NCBI GenBank assembly: GCA_012959785.1
Contig: DUCM01000013.1
Span: 1 to 64,000, forward strand
Source of the DNA: Planctomycetota bacterium
GTDB lineage: Bacteria > Planctomycetota > UBA1135 > GCA-002686595
Length of the DNA: 64,000 nt
Reading direction: 5' to 3'
The notes below the pieces were generated by a model. The model saw nothing but the letters and a program-made list of their open reading frames with translations. It made no database searches and was not told the origin of the DNA. The position numbers were made by a program, and so were the translations under genes. Positions 54,283 to 61,973 of this stretch are shown piece by piece (positions within the stretch are counted from its first letter, which is position 1; every line of letters starts with the position of its first letter).

Positions 54283-55104
54283 TTAGCCGGCTACTTGATA
54301 GGCCCATGTAGCGCCTTGCCGAACGCGCGCAAAAGCGTCATCAAGGTTGATGGTGGTCTCAGATCCTCCGAGGAACATGAAGCCCCCCGGCTTGAGGAGT
54401 CCGCGAATCTTGCCCATGATTTCGCGCTTGGTTTCGTTGTCGAAGTAGATCAGCACATTGCGGATCATGACGATGTCGAATGAGGGCAAGACGGGCCAGG
54501 ACTTGCACAGGTTGATTTCGCGCAGTTCCAGCATCTTGATCAGCTCGGGGCTGATCTGCCAGGTGGCGCCATCCTTGCTGAAGTACTTCACCAGCATCTT
54601 GGCAGGTAGGCCGCGGTTGACCTCAAGCTGGCTGTAGGAGCCCGTCTTCACGCGCCGTAGCATGGACTTGGAGATGTCGCTTGCGATGATGCGCACATTC
54701 CAATTCGAAAGCTCAGGAAAATGATCGCGCAACAACATGCAGAGGCTGTAGGGCTCCTGGCCGCTCGAGCTGGCGGCACACCAGATGCTCAGGGATTTTG
54801 TGGCCGCGTTGCGCTCGATGACTCGTGGCAAGACCTCCTCGCGCAGGGACTGAAACGGGTGGTTGTCGCGGAAGAACAGGGTCTCGTTCGTGGTCATGGC
54901 TTCGACCACAAGATCAACAATCTCTCCCCTGGGTTCCCGGCGAAGGCGTCGCACGACATCCTCCACCGAGTCGAGACCCTCGGCCTTTGCCAGTGGAGCG
55001 AGTCGCGATTCGACAAGGTATTCCTTGCCGCTCTCGAGGACTATGGCGGACTGGGCCCGGACGAGGTTGCTGACATACTTAAAATCGCTGCTGGACAAAC
55101 TCAT
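54283..55104 (-). CDS. cheR: Chemotaxis protein methyltransferase CheR
   Basis: The 273-residue SAM-dependent methyltransferase methylates glutamates on chemoreceptors. The N-terminal helical domain (SSSDFKYVSNLVRAQSAIVL) and EAMTTNETLFFRD precede the SAM domain. That domain shows IWCAASSSGQEPYSLCMLL, IIASDISKSMLRR, and DIVMIRNVLIYFDNETKREI. All are CheR hallmarks, and the length fits the family. No cheB demethylase gene or receptor gene is in the operon. Confidence 0.95.
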   Translation of the reverse strand: MSLSSSDFKYVSNLVRAQSAIVLESGKEYLVESRLAPLAKAEGLDSVEDVVRRLRREPRGEIVDLVVEAMTTNETLFFRDNHPFQSLREEVLPRVIERNAATKSLSIWCAASSSGQEPYSLCMLLRDHFPELSNWNVRIIASDISKSMLRRVKTGSYSQLEVNRGLPAKMLVKYFSKDGATWQISPELIKMLELREINLCKSWPVLPSFDIVMIRNVLIYFDNETKREIMGKIRGLLKPGGFMFLGGSETTINLDDAFARVRQGATWAYQVAG

Positions 55105-55181
55105 GACACTCTCATGATCGCGGAAAGGTGGCTGGGAATAGATAGTTGTTGCTGATACATAGGTGCCGTTACCATTGTCTA

Positions 55182-55553
55182 TCAGTCCAATGAGATACCT
55201 AGAAGCTCAAGCTTCTCCATGATCACATCGCGGGTGAAGGGCTTCATCACATACTCATCCGCGCCAGCGTCGAGGGCCATCACGACTTGGTCCATCTCGG
55301 TTTCTGTCGTGACCATCATTAGCTTGGTCGCGCTGTAGTCATCCAGGGCTCGCACAGCCTGGACGAACTCAAAGCCGTTCATTTCAGGCATGTTCCAGTC
55401 CACAAGGGCGAGGGCCACATCAGCAACAGCTTCCATTTGCGATAGGCCCTCCTTGCCATCTGCTGCCTCGAAGACCTCGAAACCGATAGCCTTGAGTATC
55501 CCGGAGAGAATTGTGCGCATGGCGCGAGAGTCGTCAATGACGAGAACGTTCAT
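55182..55553 (-). CDS. cheY: CheY-like single-domain response regulator
   Basis: The 123-residue receiver domain has the acidic pair D7/D8 (VIDDSRAMR), phospho-acceptor D52 (LVDWNMPEMNGFEF), the conserved Thr/Ser in MMVTTETE, and the Lys in YVMKPFT. No output domain is attached, so it acts by protein contact as the output of the CheA kinase. It sits between cheW and cheR. Confidence 0.95.
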   Translation of the reverse strand: MNVLVIDDSRAMRTILSGILKAIGFEVFEAADGKEGLSQMEAVADVALALVDWNMPEMNGFEFVQAVRALDDYSATKLMMVTTETEMDQVVMALDAGADEYVMKPFTRDVIMEKLELLGISLD

Positions 55554-55571
55554 GGGATTGCGGGTGTTGGG

Positions 55572-56045
55572 CTAGCTGGTGGTTTGGGCCGCTACTTTGT
55601 TCGCGGCCTTGAGTTGAGTTGCCTTCACGGGGTCGAGTACCAACAGCAGTTGGCCCTCGAGTTTGTAGACACCAGTGATCAGCCGCCGGGCTGCCCCGCG
55701 GATGGTCTGCGGAGGCTCTTCGAAGCCCTCCTCATGGATTTCGAGCACATCGCCGATCTCATCCACCAACAGGCTGGCAGCACCTTCGCTGGTGCGGATG
55801 ACCACATTCATGGGGAGCTTCTCGGCGTCGAGGGGCGGGAGATCGAGTTGCTCGCGGAGATCAATAGCTGTGACAATATGCCCGCGCAAATTGATCAGCC
55901 CGCGAACGGCGTCCTGGGACAGCGGCACAGGCGTCATCTCCTGATAGCGAATAACCTCTTGCACGCACTGGACATCGATCCCCAGAAACAGATCGCCGAG
56001 ATAGAAAGTGCAGAACTGGATTCCCTTCTTGTTGTCTTGATTCAT
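55572..56045 (-). CDS. cheW: Chemotaxis coupling protein CheW
   Basis: The 157-residue adaptor couples receptors to CheA. Family segments are FCTFYLGDLFLGIDVQCVQE, RGLINLRGHIVTAIDLRE and LLVDEIGDVLEI. The ATG at 56045 is preferred over one at 56051 because a GAGG element lies 8-9 nt upstream of it. The start lies 10 bp after the cheA stop. Confidence 0.93.
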   Translation of the reverse strand: MNQDNKKGIQFCTFYLGDLFLGIDVQCVQEVIRYQEMTPVPLSQDAVRGLINLRGHIVTAIDLREQLDLPPLDAEKLPMNVVIRTSEGAASLLVDEIGDVLEIHEEGFEEPPQTIRGAARRLITGVYKLEGQLLLVLDPVKATQLKAANKVAAQTTS

Positions 56046-56055
56046 GGTCATCGCC

Positions 56056-58230
56056 TCAGGCGCTTGTGCGCGCATTGAAGAATTCGGGAGCTACGCTTGC
56101 GATCACCCCAGGGGCGTCGAGCATATCTGTGACTTGCCCATCAACGATCGCCGAGCCCTGAAGGCCAATGGCGTCCGAGTTACGGATGTTTTCGAGACGC
56201 ACATCGACGATGTCGAGAATCTGATCGACGACGAGGCCAATGCTGCAGTCTTCATGCTGGTAGACAACAACTTCCATCTTCTCGCTCTGCGTGCCGACCG
56301 TGCCCCCGAAAAATTCGGAGAGGCTGACCAGCGGCATGATCTCGCCACGGTACTGAGTGACTGTCTTGCCCGAGGCGTACTCCACTCGGTCACGGGAGAA
56401 CTCTTCGAGGCGGGCAACGCTGGAGAGGTGGATGGCCATGCGACGGTTTTCACCTGCCCTGAACAGCAGCAGGGTACTGGAGTTGGACTCCACTTCGAGG
56501 CTCGAGTCGCCATCACGACGCCCCATGGCCTTTGTGGCGCTGTCGGTCGAGATCACATCGCCGTGACGAGCCAGCCCAAGCACATCGAGAATCAAGGCCA
56601 CGCGACCATCACCCATGATGGTGGCGCCAGCGAATACCGAGAGGCCCTTGATTTGCTTGTCGAGGGGCTTGACCACAATTTCCTCGGTGTCGTTGATGTC
56701 CCCCACAACCAGGCCGAACTGCTGGTCTTCCGATTGCAGCACCACGATGTTGGTTGCCGTCTCACCGTCCTCATCCTTGCTCCCAGGCGATAGACCTAGT
56801 TGCTTGTCGAGATAGACCAGCGGAAGCAGTTGACCCCGCAGACGGTAGACGGGTGTTCCGTGGATGTACTCAATCCTGTTGCTACTGGCCTCATCATCGA
56901 GTCGCACCAACTCGAGCAAACTGACTTGGGGGATGGCGAAGCGTTCGCCCGAGCTCGACACCACCAAAGCGGGGATGATGGCCAGGGTCAGGGGAATCTT
57001 GATGCGTAGGGTCGTGCCTTCGCCGAGCACGCTTTGCAGGTCAACCGAGCCGCCGATCTTTTCGATATTTGTGCGCACCACATCCATGCCCACACCGCGT
57101 CCAGACACATTTGTGACCTTTTTCGCCGTGGAGAAACCCGCTGCAAAGACGAGGTTGACCGCCTCATGGTCTTGCATCGTGCTGGCCTGCTCCTGGGTGA
57201 GCAGGCCGCTCTCAATCGCCTTGGCCCTCATCTTTTCCGCGTCGATGCCGCCACCGTCATCACGGACTTCGATGATTACCTTGCCACCCTCATGGAAGGC
57301 GCGCAGCAGCAAGGTGCCTTCTTCGGGCTTGCCGTTGGCGGTGCGTACCTTTGGTGATTCGATGCCGTGGTCCACGGAATTACGCACGATGTGCATCAAG
57401 GGATCCTTGATGGCTTCGATGATGGTCTTGTCGAGGTCGGTCTCCTTACCCTCCATCTCCAGGTGCATTTTCTTGCCGCACTGCTTCGAGAGGTCGCGGA
57501 CGACCCGCGGGAGCTTGCTCCAGAGGATTCCGATGGGCTGCATGCGGGTCTTCATAACGCCCACTTGCAGCTCGGTCGTGATCAGATTGAGACGCTGGCT
57601 TGTAGCCACGAAACCAGCCTCTTCGGTGTCCGGCGCGAATTGCAGAATCTGGTTGCGTGCCAGGACCAGTTCGCCCACAAGGGTCATGAGCTTGTCCAAC
57701 TGCTCTACATCGACTCGGATCTTGCTGTCGGAGACGCTCCCGCCGGTGGAGGCTTTCGGGCTGTCCTCCGGGATTGCGCAGCTTTCCGTGGCATGCTTCG
57801 AGGGTGTGCTCGTTGACTTGGCTGTCGCTTTTTCCGCGGGGGCGCTCTCCGTCAAGAGGCTCGCGAGCTCCTCGATCAGGTCGGCGTACTCGCATCCGCC
57901 ATCGCTGCCCGTTTTCTCGACTTGCTCGAGCATCTCGCGCACCGCATCGACCATGTGCAACATGCCTTCGGTGATCGCCTCGGAGAGACTCAAGGATCCA
58001 TCGCGCAGTTTCCCCAGAAGGTTCTCGCCTACATGGGTCACCGACTCCAGCGAGGAGTAGCCGAAAAAGCCGCAGGTGCCTTTGATCGTGTGGATCGTGC
58101 GAAAGATGCTGGCCAGCGTCTCCTCATCGTCTGGACTCTCTTCCAGGGTCAGAAGGTCGTTGTCGAGGCGGTCGAGATTCTCGTGGCTCTCGATCAAGAA
58201 TTCCTCGACGGCTTCACTCAAATCGGACAT
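56056..58230 (-). CDS. cheA: Chemotaxis histidine kinase CheA with two CheW-like domains
   Basis: The protein has 724 residues from the ATG at 58230, which has an AAGGAG site 8 nt upstream (58239-58244). The HPt domain carries phospho-His47 (TIHTIKGTCGFFGY). The dimerisation domain begins IRVDVEQLDKLMTLVGELV. The ATPase part shows HIVRNSVDHGIE (N box), VRDDGGGID (G1) and VSGRGVGMDVV (G2). After the regular CheW-like P5 domain, a second CheW-like module occupies about residues 590-720 (STLLLFRAGENRRMAIHLSS, YRGEIMPLVSLSEFFGG). The P2 CheY-binding domain is absent or very short, replaced by a Ser/Thr/Pro linker. This is the first gene of the operon. Confidence 0.95.
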   Translation of the reverse strand: MSDLSEAVEEFLIESHENLDRLDNDLLTLEESPDDEETLASIFRTIHTIKGTCGFFGYSSLESVTHVGENLLGKLRDGSLSLSEAITEGMLHMVDAVREMLEQVEKTGSDGGCEYADLIEELASLLTESAPAEKATAKSTSTPSKHATESCAIPEDSPKASTGGSVSDSKIRVDVEQLDKLMTLVGELVLARNQILQFAPDTEEAGFVATSQRLNLITTELQVGVMKTRMQPIGILWSKLPRVVRDLSKQCGKKMHLEMEGKETDLDKTIIEAIKDPLMHIVRNSVDHGIESPKVRTANGKPEEGTLLLRAFHEGGKVIIEVRDDGGGIDAEKMRAKAIESGLLTQEQASTMQDHEAVNLVFAAGFSTAKKVTNVSGRGVGMDVVRTNIEKIGGSVDLQSVLGEGTTLRIKIPLTLAIIPALVVSSSGERFAIPQVSLLELVRLDDEASSNRIEYIHGTPVYRLRGQLLPLVYLDKQLGLSPGSKDEDGETATNIVVLQSEDQQFGLVVGDINDTEEIVVKPLDKQIKGLSVFAGATIMGDGRVALILDVLGLARHGDVISTDSATKAMGRRDGDSSLEVESNSSTLLLFRAGENRRMAIHLSSVARLEEFSRDRVEYASGKTVTQYRGEIMPLVSLSEFFGGTVGTQSEKMEVVVYQHEDCSIGLVVDQILDIVDVRLENIRNSDAIGLQGSAIVDGQVTDMLDAPGVIASVAPEFFNARTSA

Positions 58231-58442
58231 GCGGGTGGCTCCTTGCAAGGCGCACTGGCTTGACGGCAGTACCTGACGGGGGTGGATTGGGGACACGGTC
58301 CGGTAGAGGACCTCAGTGCCGGGTTTCATCGACTCTCCCGAGTGGACCTCTTGAGAAGAGGCGGCCCCCAATTGCCAAATCAACTCGCTCTCTCCAGAGT
58401 TGATGCGGGCTCTCCGCCCCGAGATGCGCGAGTCGGCGGGAG

Positions 58443-59153
58443 TCAGCCCCGAGGCGACTGGCAGCGCTCTTCCACCACGGCCAAGAAATTGCCGAAGAGT
58501 GCCAAGCCCAAGCCCCGGCCATCCCGTCGTTCTGCCAGGGTGCGTTCAACATCTTGGAGCAGTCCCGGATGCCGCGAGAGGTTGTTGCGCACGAGCGTCT
58601 CGCTCTCCTTGGGATCCATCTCGGGATGAAACTGGACCCCCCAGGTGGGCGTAGTGCCCACTTGAAAGGCCTCCACGGGGCAGCGTTCCGAGCGCGCTAG
58701 AACACGCAACTCGGGAGCGCCGGGGGTGACCTCGTCGAAGTGCGAGACAAAACAACGAAAGCTCTGAGGCAGGGCTGACAGGACCGCGTCTTCTCCTGTA
58801 CGCTCGATATCAACCCAGCCCAACTCACTTTTTGGCGACGGGCGGATGCCCTGTTTGCCGAGCAGGGCCCGGGCGATGGCCTGGTGCCCGAAGCACACAC
58901 CGAGCATGGGAATCCCCTCGCCGTACGCCCGCCGGATGGCAGCCAGGAGATCGTCCATCCAGGGCTCGGGAGCCGTCAGCGAACCCTTGGAGCCGGTGAT
59001 GAAGATCCCGGAGTACTCGCTCAGATCCGCAGGTGGCTTCTCGAAAACGCAGCGCACGACCCGCGCCTGGCGCTCGCCGAGGAGTGCCAGGAAGTTTGGA
59101 TACCCCCCCCGGTCGTCGTAATAGCAGTCGAGAATAAGATAAGGCGAGGTCAT
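58443..59153 (-). CDS. Class I glutamine amidotransferase
   Basis: The 236-residue protein has the class I triad: nucleophile C87 (GVCFGHQAIARAL), His176 and Glu178 (WGVQFHPEMD). It is a stand-alone GATase domain of the GMP-synthase-like group (FITGSKGSL, SHFDEVTPGAP). It hydrolyses glutamine, or a gamma-glutamyl compound, to feed ammonia to a partner or to remove a glutamyl group. No synthetase partner is visible. The start overlaps the stop of the small gene upstream by 4 bp (ATGA), and it ends the five-gene leftward operon. Confidence 0.88.
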   Translation of the reverse strand: MTSPYLILDCYYDDRGGYPNFLALLGERQARVVRCVFEKPPADLSEYSGIFITGSKGSLTAPEPWMDDLLAAIRRAYGEGIPMLGVCFGHQAIARALLGKQGIRPSPKSELGWVDIERTGEDAVLSALPQSFRCFVSHFDEVTPGAPELRVLARSERCPVEAFQVGTTPTWGVQFHPEMDPKESETLVRNNLSRHPGLLQDVERTLAERRDGRGLGLALFGNFLAVVEERCQSPRG

Positions 59154-59353
59154 CTAACTCCTATCGGCTCAAGGGAAGCGCGAACACGACTCGCACACAC
59201 ATGCAAGGTCGATCCAGGTCTTGGGACGCCCCAATTTTCACCTGTGTAGCCCAGGACCAGGTCATGCTCCGGCCCTCGAACGCGCAGCCCCTCCAGCCCG
59301 CCGGGCCAGGTGAGGATCAACGGCATGCGAATCGTGTCCAGCGCCCCCAGCAT
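59150..59353 (-). CDS. Small 67-residue protein in the senB operon, unknown
   Basis: I do not recognise this protein. Its ATG is 5 bp after the senB stop and its TGA overlaps the start of the amidotransferase gene (ATGA). This tight packing suggests that it is translated. Visible segments are RMPLILTWPGGLEGLRVRG and DLVLGYTGENWG; there is no membrane helix and only one Cys. It may be a small subunit or a truncated domain. Confidence 0.5.
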   Translation of the reverse strand: MLGALDTIRMPLILTWPGGLEGLRVRGPEHDLVLGYTGENWGVPRPGSTLHVCASRVRASLEPIGVR

Positions 59354-59358
59354 GGCCT

Positions 59359-60312
59359 TCAGGGCTTCCGGTGGGCCAAGAGCCTTCGCAGACTCATCCG
59401 TTCGGTCTCTGGGCTCACCAACTCGCGGCGGCTGATGGTCTGCTCGTGCAGGCTGGCCAGGAACTCCGGTTCGGTTTCAGAGCGCTCCATGAGCGCGGCC
59501 AGTGCGGCTTCGTCGCCGCACTCGAAGAAGCCCGTGTAAGCCTCGCCCAAGAGCGCGAGGGATGCGGGCATGCGAGTGGAAAGGATGGGTACTCCGGCAG
59601 CTACGGCCTCGGAAATGACCGCCGGGCCGCCTTCGTTGTAGGAGCTGAGCACCAACACTCTGGAGGCCTGCAAGAGGGCCTGGGTTTCTGCATAGCGCTT
59701 GGGGCCGAGCCAGACAAAGCGCGGGTTGCACGCCTCCTCCTGGCGAGCTTCGTCGCCGAGGTCGGGGTCCATGGCGCGACCCACGAGCTGCACGCGCACG
59801 GTGGACGAAGCCGGCAGGCGCCGCGCCGCGCGGGCGGCGAGCAGCGGATCCTTGATCGGTCTCAAGTGAGCGATGACCAGAACTGCGAAGTGCTGCTTGT
59901 CGAGCTGGACATTTCCCTTGGGGGCCCGGGCCGATTGCCAGATCACTGCGGTCTTGGCTCGCAGGGCTTTTGGCAGCTCGTCCAGGGCGGCATCTTGCAG
60001 CACAACGATGCGGTCGGCGAGATCCAAGCTGCGCAAGACTTCCTTGCTGCTGCCCAAGTCCTCGTAGATGTCGGTGCCCGTGAGCACCAGGATGATGGGC
60101 CGCGAGGGCGCATCGCGTCGTGAGGCTGTGATGGCTGCGGAAGATTTCCTCGCGTGCAAGGCCACCAGCACATCACAACTCTCGCCGTCGATTTTCTCTC
60201 GAACCCGCGGTTTGTGCCCCAAGCTGCGCCACTGGGAGGCCCAGCGCAGGGCCGTGACGCGATTGCCGCCACGCGAGCCTCGCGGGGAGGGCGTGACGAT
60301 CTGGATCTTCAC
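59359..60312 (-). CDS. senB: SenB-like selenosugar synthase (GT-B glycosyltransferase)
   Basis: The 317-residue protein starts at the GTG at 60312. Its N-terminus, KIQIVTPSPRGSRGGNRVTA followed by LRWASQWRSLGH and CDVLVALHARKS, closely matches SenB. In selenoneine biosynthesis SenB joins selenophosphate to a UDP-sugar to make a selenosugar. The Rossmann C-terminal half has the GT4-type segments VLVIAHLRPIKDP and SSYNEGGPAVISEAVAAGVP. Neither senA (C-Se bond-forming enzyme) nor senC (selenophosphate synthetase) is in the window. The gene lies 8 bp after a radical SAM gene and is followed by the 67-codon gene. A divergent sugar-nucleotide enzyme using another nucleophile is possible. Confidence 0.78.
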   Translation of the reverse strand: MKIQIVTPSPRGSRGGNRVTALRWASQWRSLGHKPRVREKIDGESCDVLVALHARKSSAAITASRRDAPSRPIILVLTGTDIYEDLGSSKEVLRSLDLADRIVVLQDAALDELPKALRAKTAVIWQSARAPKGNVQLDKQHFAVLVIAHLRPIKDPLLAARAARRLPASSTVRVQLVGRAMDPDLGDEARQEEACNPRFVWLGPKRYAETQALLQASRVLVLSSYNEGGPAVISEAVAAGVPILSTRMPASLALLGEAYTGFFECGDEAALAALMERSETEPEFLASLHEQTISRRELVSPETERMSLRRLLAHRKP

Positions 60313-60320
60313 GAATCTTG

Positions 60321-61865
60321 CTAGTCTGCTGCCGCGGCCTGGGTCTGCCCCGTGGCGCGCACATACAGGTCGTAGAGTTTTTGTTCGACAGGGAATCCGT
60401 AGCGACCCTGTTGTAGGCGCCAGCCGGCGATCCTCGAGAGGCTCTTGCGCATCCAATGCGGGCCTTCGCTGACATACTCGTCGTAGATAGCCGCGGTATT
60501 GTTGTAGCGCTGCCATGTGTTTCGCACATCTTCGGGGATGGGCGTGTTCTGTGAGTTGTACTTGTACTCGAAGCAGTCGCCCCAGGTCTCAAAGTCGGTG
60601 GGCGGCTCAAAGCCCAGCTTGATCGCGTGGTCGTAGTCCTCGGTGCCGGGGATCGGACGGAAGGGGTAGACCTCCGAGCCCGCCAGAGGATAGGCGTACT
60701 TGACGGCAGCCGCTTGTTTGAGGGTTGTCACCATCGACTCGCGCGATTCGCCGGGGTAGCCGATGATCCAAAAAGTGCCGGGGATGATCCCTCGGTCGGC
60801 GAGCTTGCCGATGGCTGCGGGAATGTGGTCGATCTTGATGTGCTTCTTGATGCGCTCTTGCATCTCAGCGGTGCCGGCCTCGGCGCCCAGCCACAGCAGA
60901 TGACATTTGGACTCTGCGAGCAGATCGAGGGTGCGCTCCTTGTAGCGCATGATAGTTTCGATCTCGATCGTGCCATTCCAGTGAATGGGCACCTTGAGGT
61001 CTAGCAGGCCCTCGCAGAACTCTGCCGTGCGCTTTTCGGCCACACCAAAGTTGGCGTCTTGAAAACGCAGCACATCGAACTTGAAACGCTGCTGCAGCTC
61101 TGCGATTTCCTCGGCGAGCTGTTTGCCGGGAATGGCCTTCCAGCGGCGGCCTGTGAGGGCCGGGCTGCAACAAAAGGTGCAGGGTTCCGGGCAGCCGTAG
61201 CTCGAGAAGAAACTGAAAGCACGCGGAGGGTTGTCCTGGGTCCACTTGCCAGGCAGAGGAAAGCGGTGGCGTACTTTGAGGTGCGTGGGCCTGACCTGCA
61301 ATTCGGCGTATTTTTCGAAATCCAGCAACTGCCAGGGCACCGCCTCGAACTCCTCAAATCCCACAACTGGCCGGTGATCGGTGAACTGCATGCGACCGTC
61401 GCGCTGAACCGCGAGGCCCGGAACATCGGCGAGGTCGCCGCCGCTGTCGATGGTTTGCACGACTTCGCGGAAAGTCAATTCGCCCTGTCCGATGCAAACT
61501 GCATCGGCGATGCCGCCCGTGAGATACATCTCCGGCGTCACGCTGGGGAACCAACCGCCCCAGATGCAGGGCAGCTGGGGGTATTTTTCCTTGACCGCCT
61601 GGGCTACCAGGAAGCCATCGTAGACCTGATAGCCGAGGATGCACGAACTGGCGAAGAGCAGTGCATCTTCGCAGGCCTCTAGTACCTTGCGCAGGTAGTC
61701 GGGCTCGATCATGGCGTCGATCATGACTACTTCGTAGCCGTCGGCGATCGGACCGCTCGCGATCTGCAACAGTTCGAGAGGTAGAAGATCGGCGCTGAAC
61801 ATCTCACCGCGGCCAGGGTCGGCCCGGTGTGGCAGGAACAGGACGAGTTTCTTGCGCGCGCTCAC
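60321..61865 (-). CDS. B12-binding-domain radical SAM enzyme (copy 2)
   Basis: The protein has 514 residues from the GTG at 61865, a start supported by alignment with the neighbouring copy (VSARKKLVLFLPHRADP against MTQSKQRIVLFLPHRADP) and an AGAGG element just upstream. The N-terminal ~170 residues form a cobalamin-binding-type Rossmann domain (EVVMIDAMIEPDYLRK, WGGWFPSVTPEMYL) without the DxHxxG motif. The radical SAM core has CPEPCTFC (CxxxCxxC) at about residue 230, then RFQDANFGVAEKR, GAEAGTAEMQERI and WIIGYPGESRE. A C-terminal ~130-residue domain follows. The product is unknown; relatives catalyse methylations and ring rearrangements. Confidence 0.88.
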   Translation of the reverse strand: MSARKKLVLFLPHRADPGRGEMFSADLLPLELLQIASGPIADGYEVVMIDAMIEPDYLRKVLEACEDALLFASSCILGYQVYDGFLVAQAVKEKYPQLPCIWGGWFPSVTPEMYLTGGIADAVCIGQGELTFREVVQTIDSGGDLADVPGLAVQRDGRMQFTDHRPVVGFEEFEAVPWQLLDFEKYAELQVRPTHLKVRHRFPLPGKWTQDNPPRAFSFFSSYGCPEPCTFCCSPALTGRRWKAIPGKQLAEEIAELQQRFKFDVLRFQDANFGVAEKRTAEFCEGLLDLKVPIHWNGTIEIETIMRYKERTLDLLAESKCHLLWLGAEAGTAEMQERIKKHIKIDHIPAAIGKLADRGIIPGTFWIIGYPGESRESMVTTLKQAAAVKYAYPLAGSEVYPFRPIPGTEDYDHAIKLGFEPPTDFETWGDCFEYKYNSQNTPIPEDVRNTWQRYNNTAAIYDEYVSEGPHWMRKSLSRIAGWRLQQGRYGFPVEQKLYDLYVRATGQTQAAAAD

Positions 61866-61973
61866 GCCTGAACCTCTACTGCCAGAATCCAATCCGGCCC
61901 TGCCACTAGCCGCTCAGAAATGGCGGCAGTGAGAATGCAGATGGAGAAACCGGGAAATGCGTTCATGGAAGGC

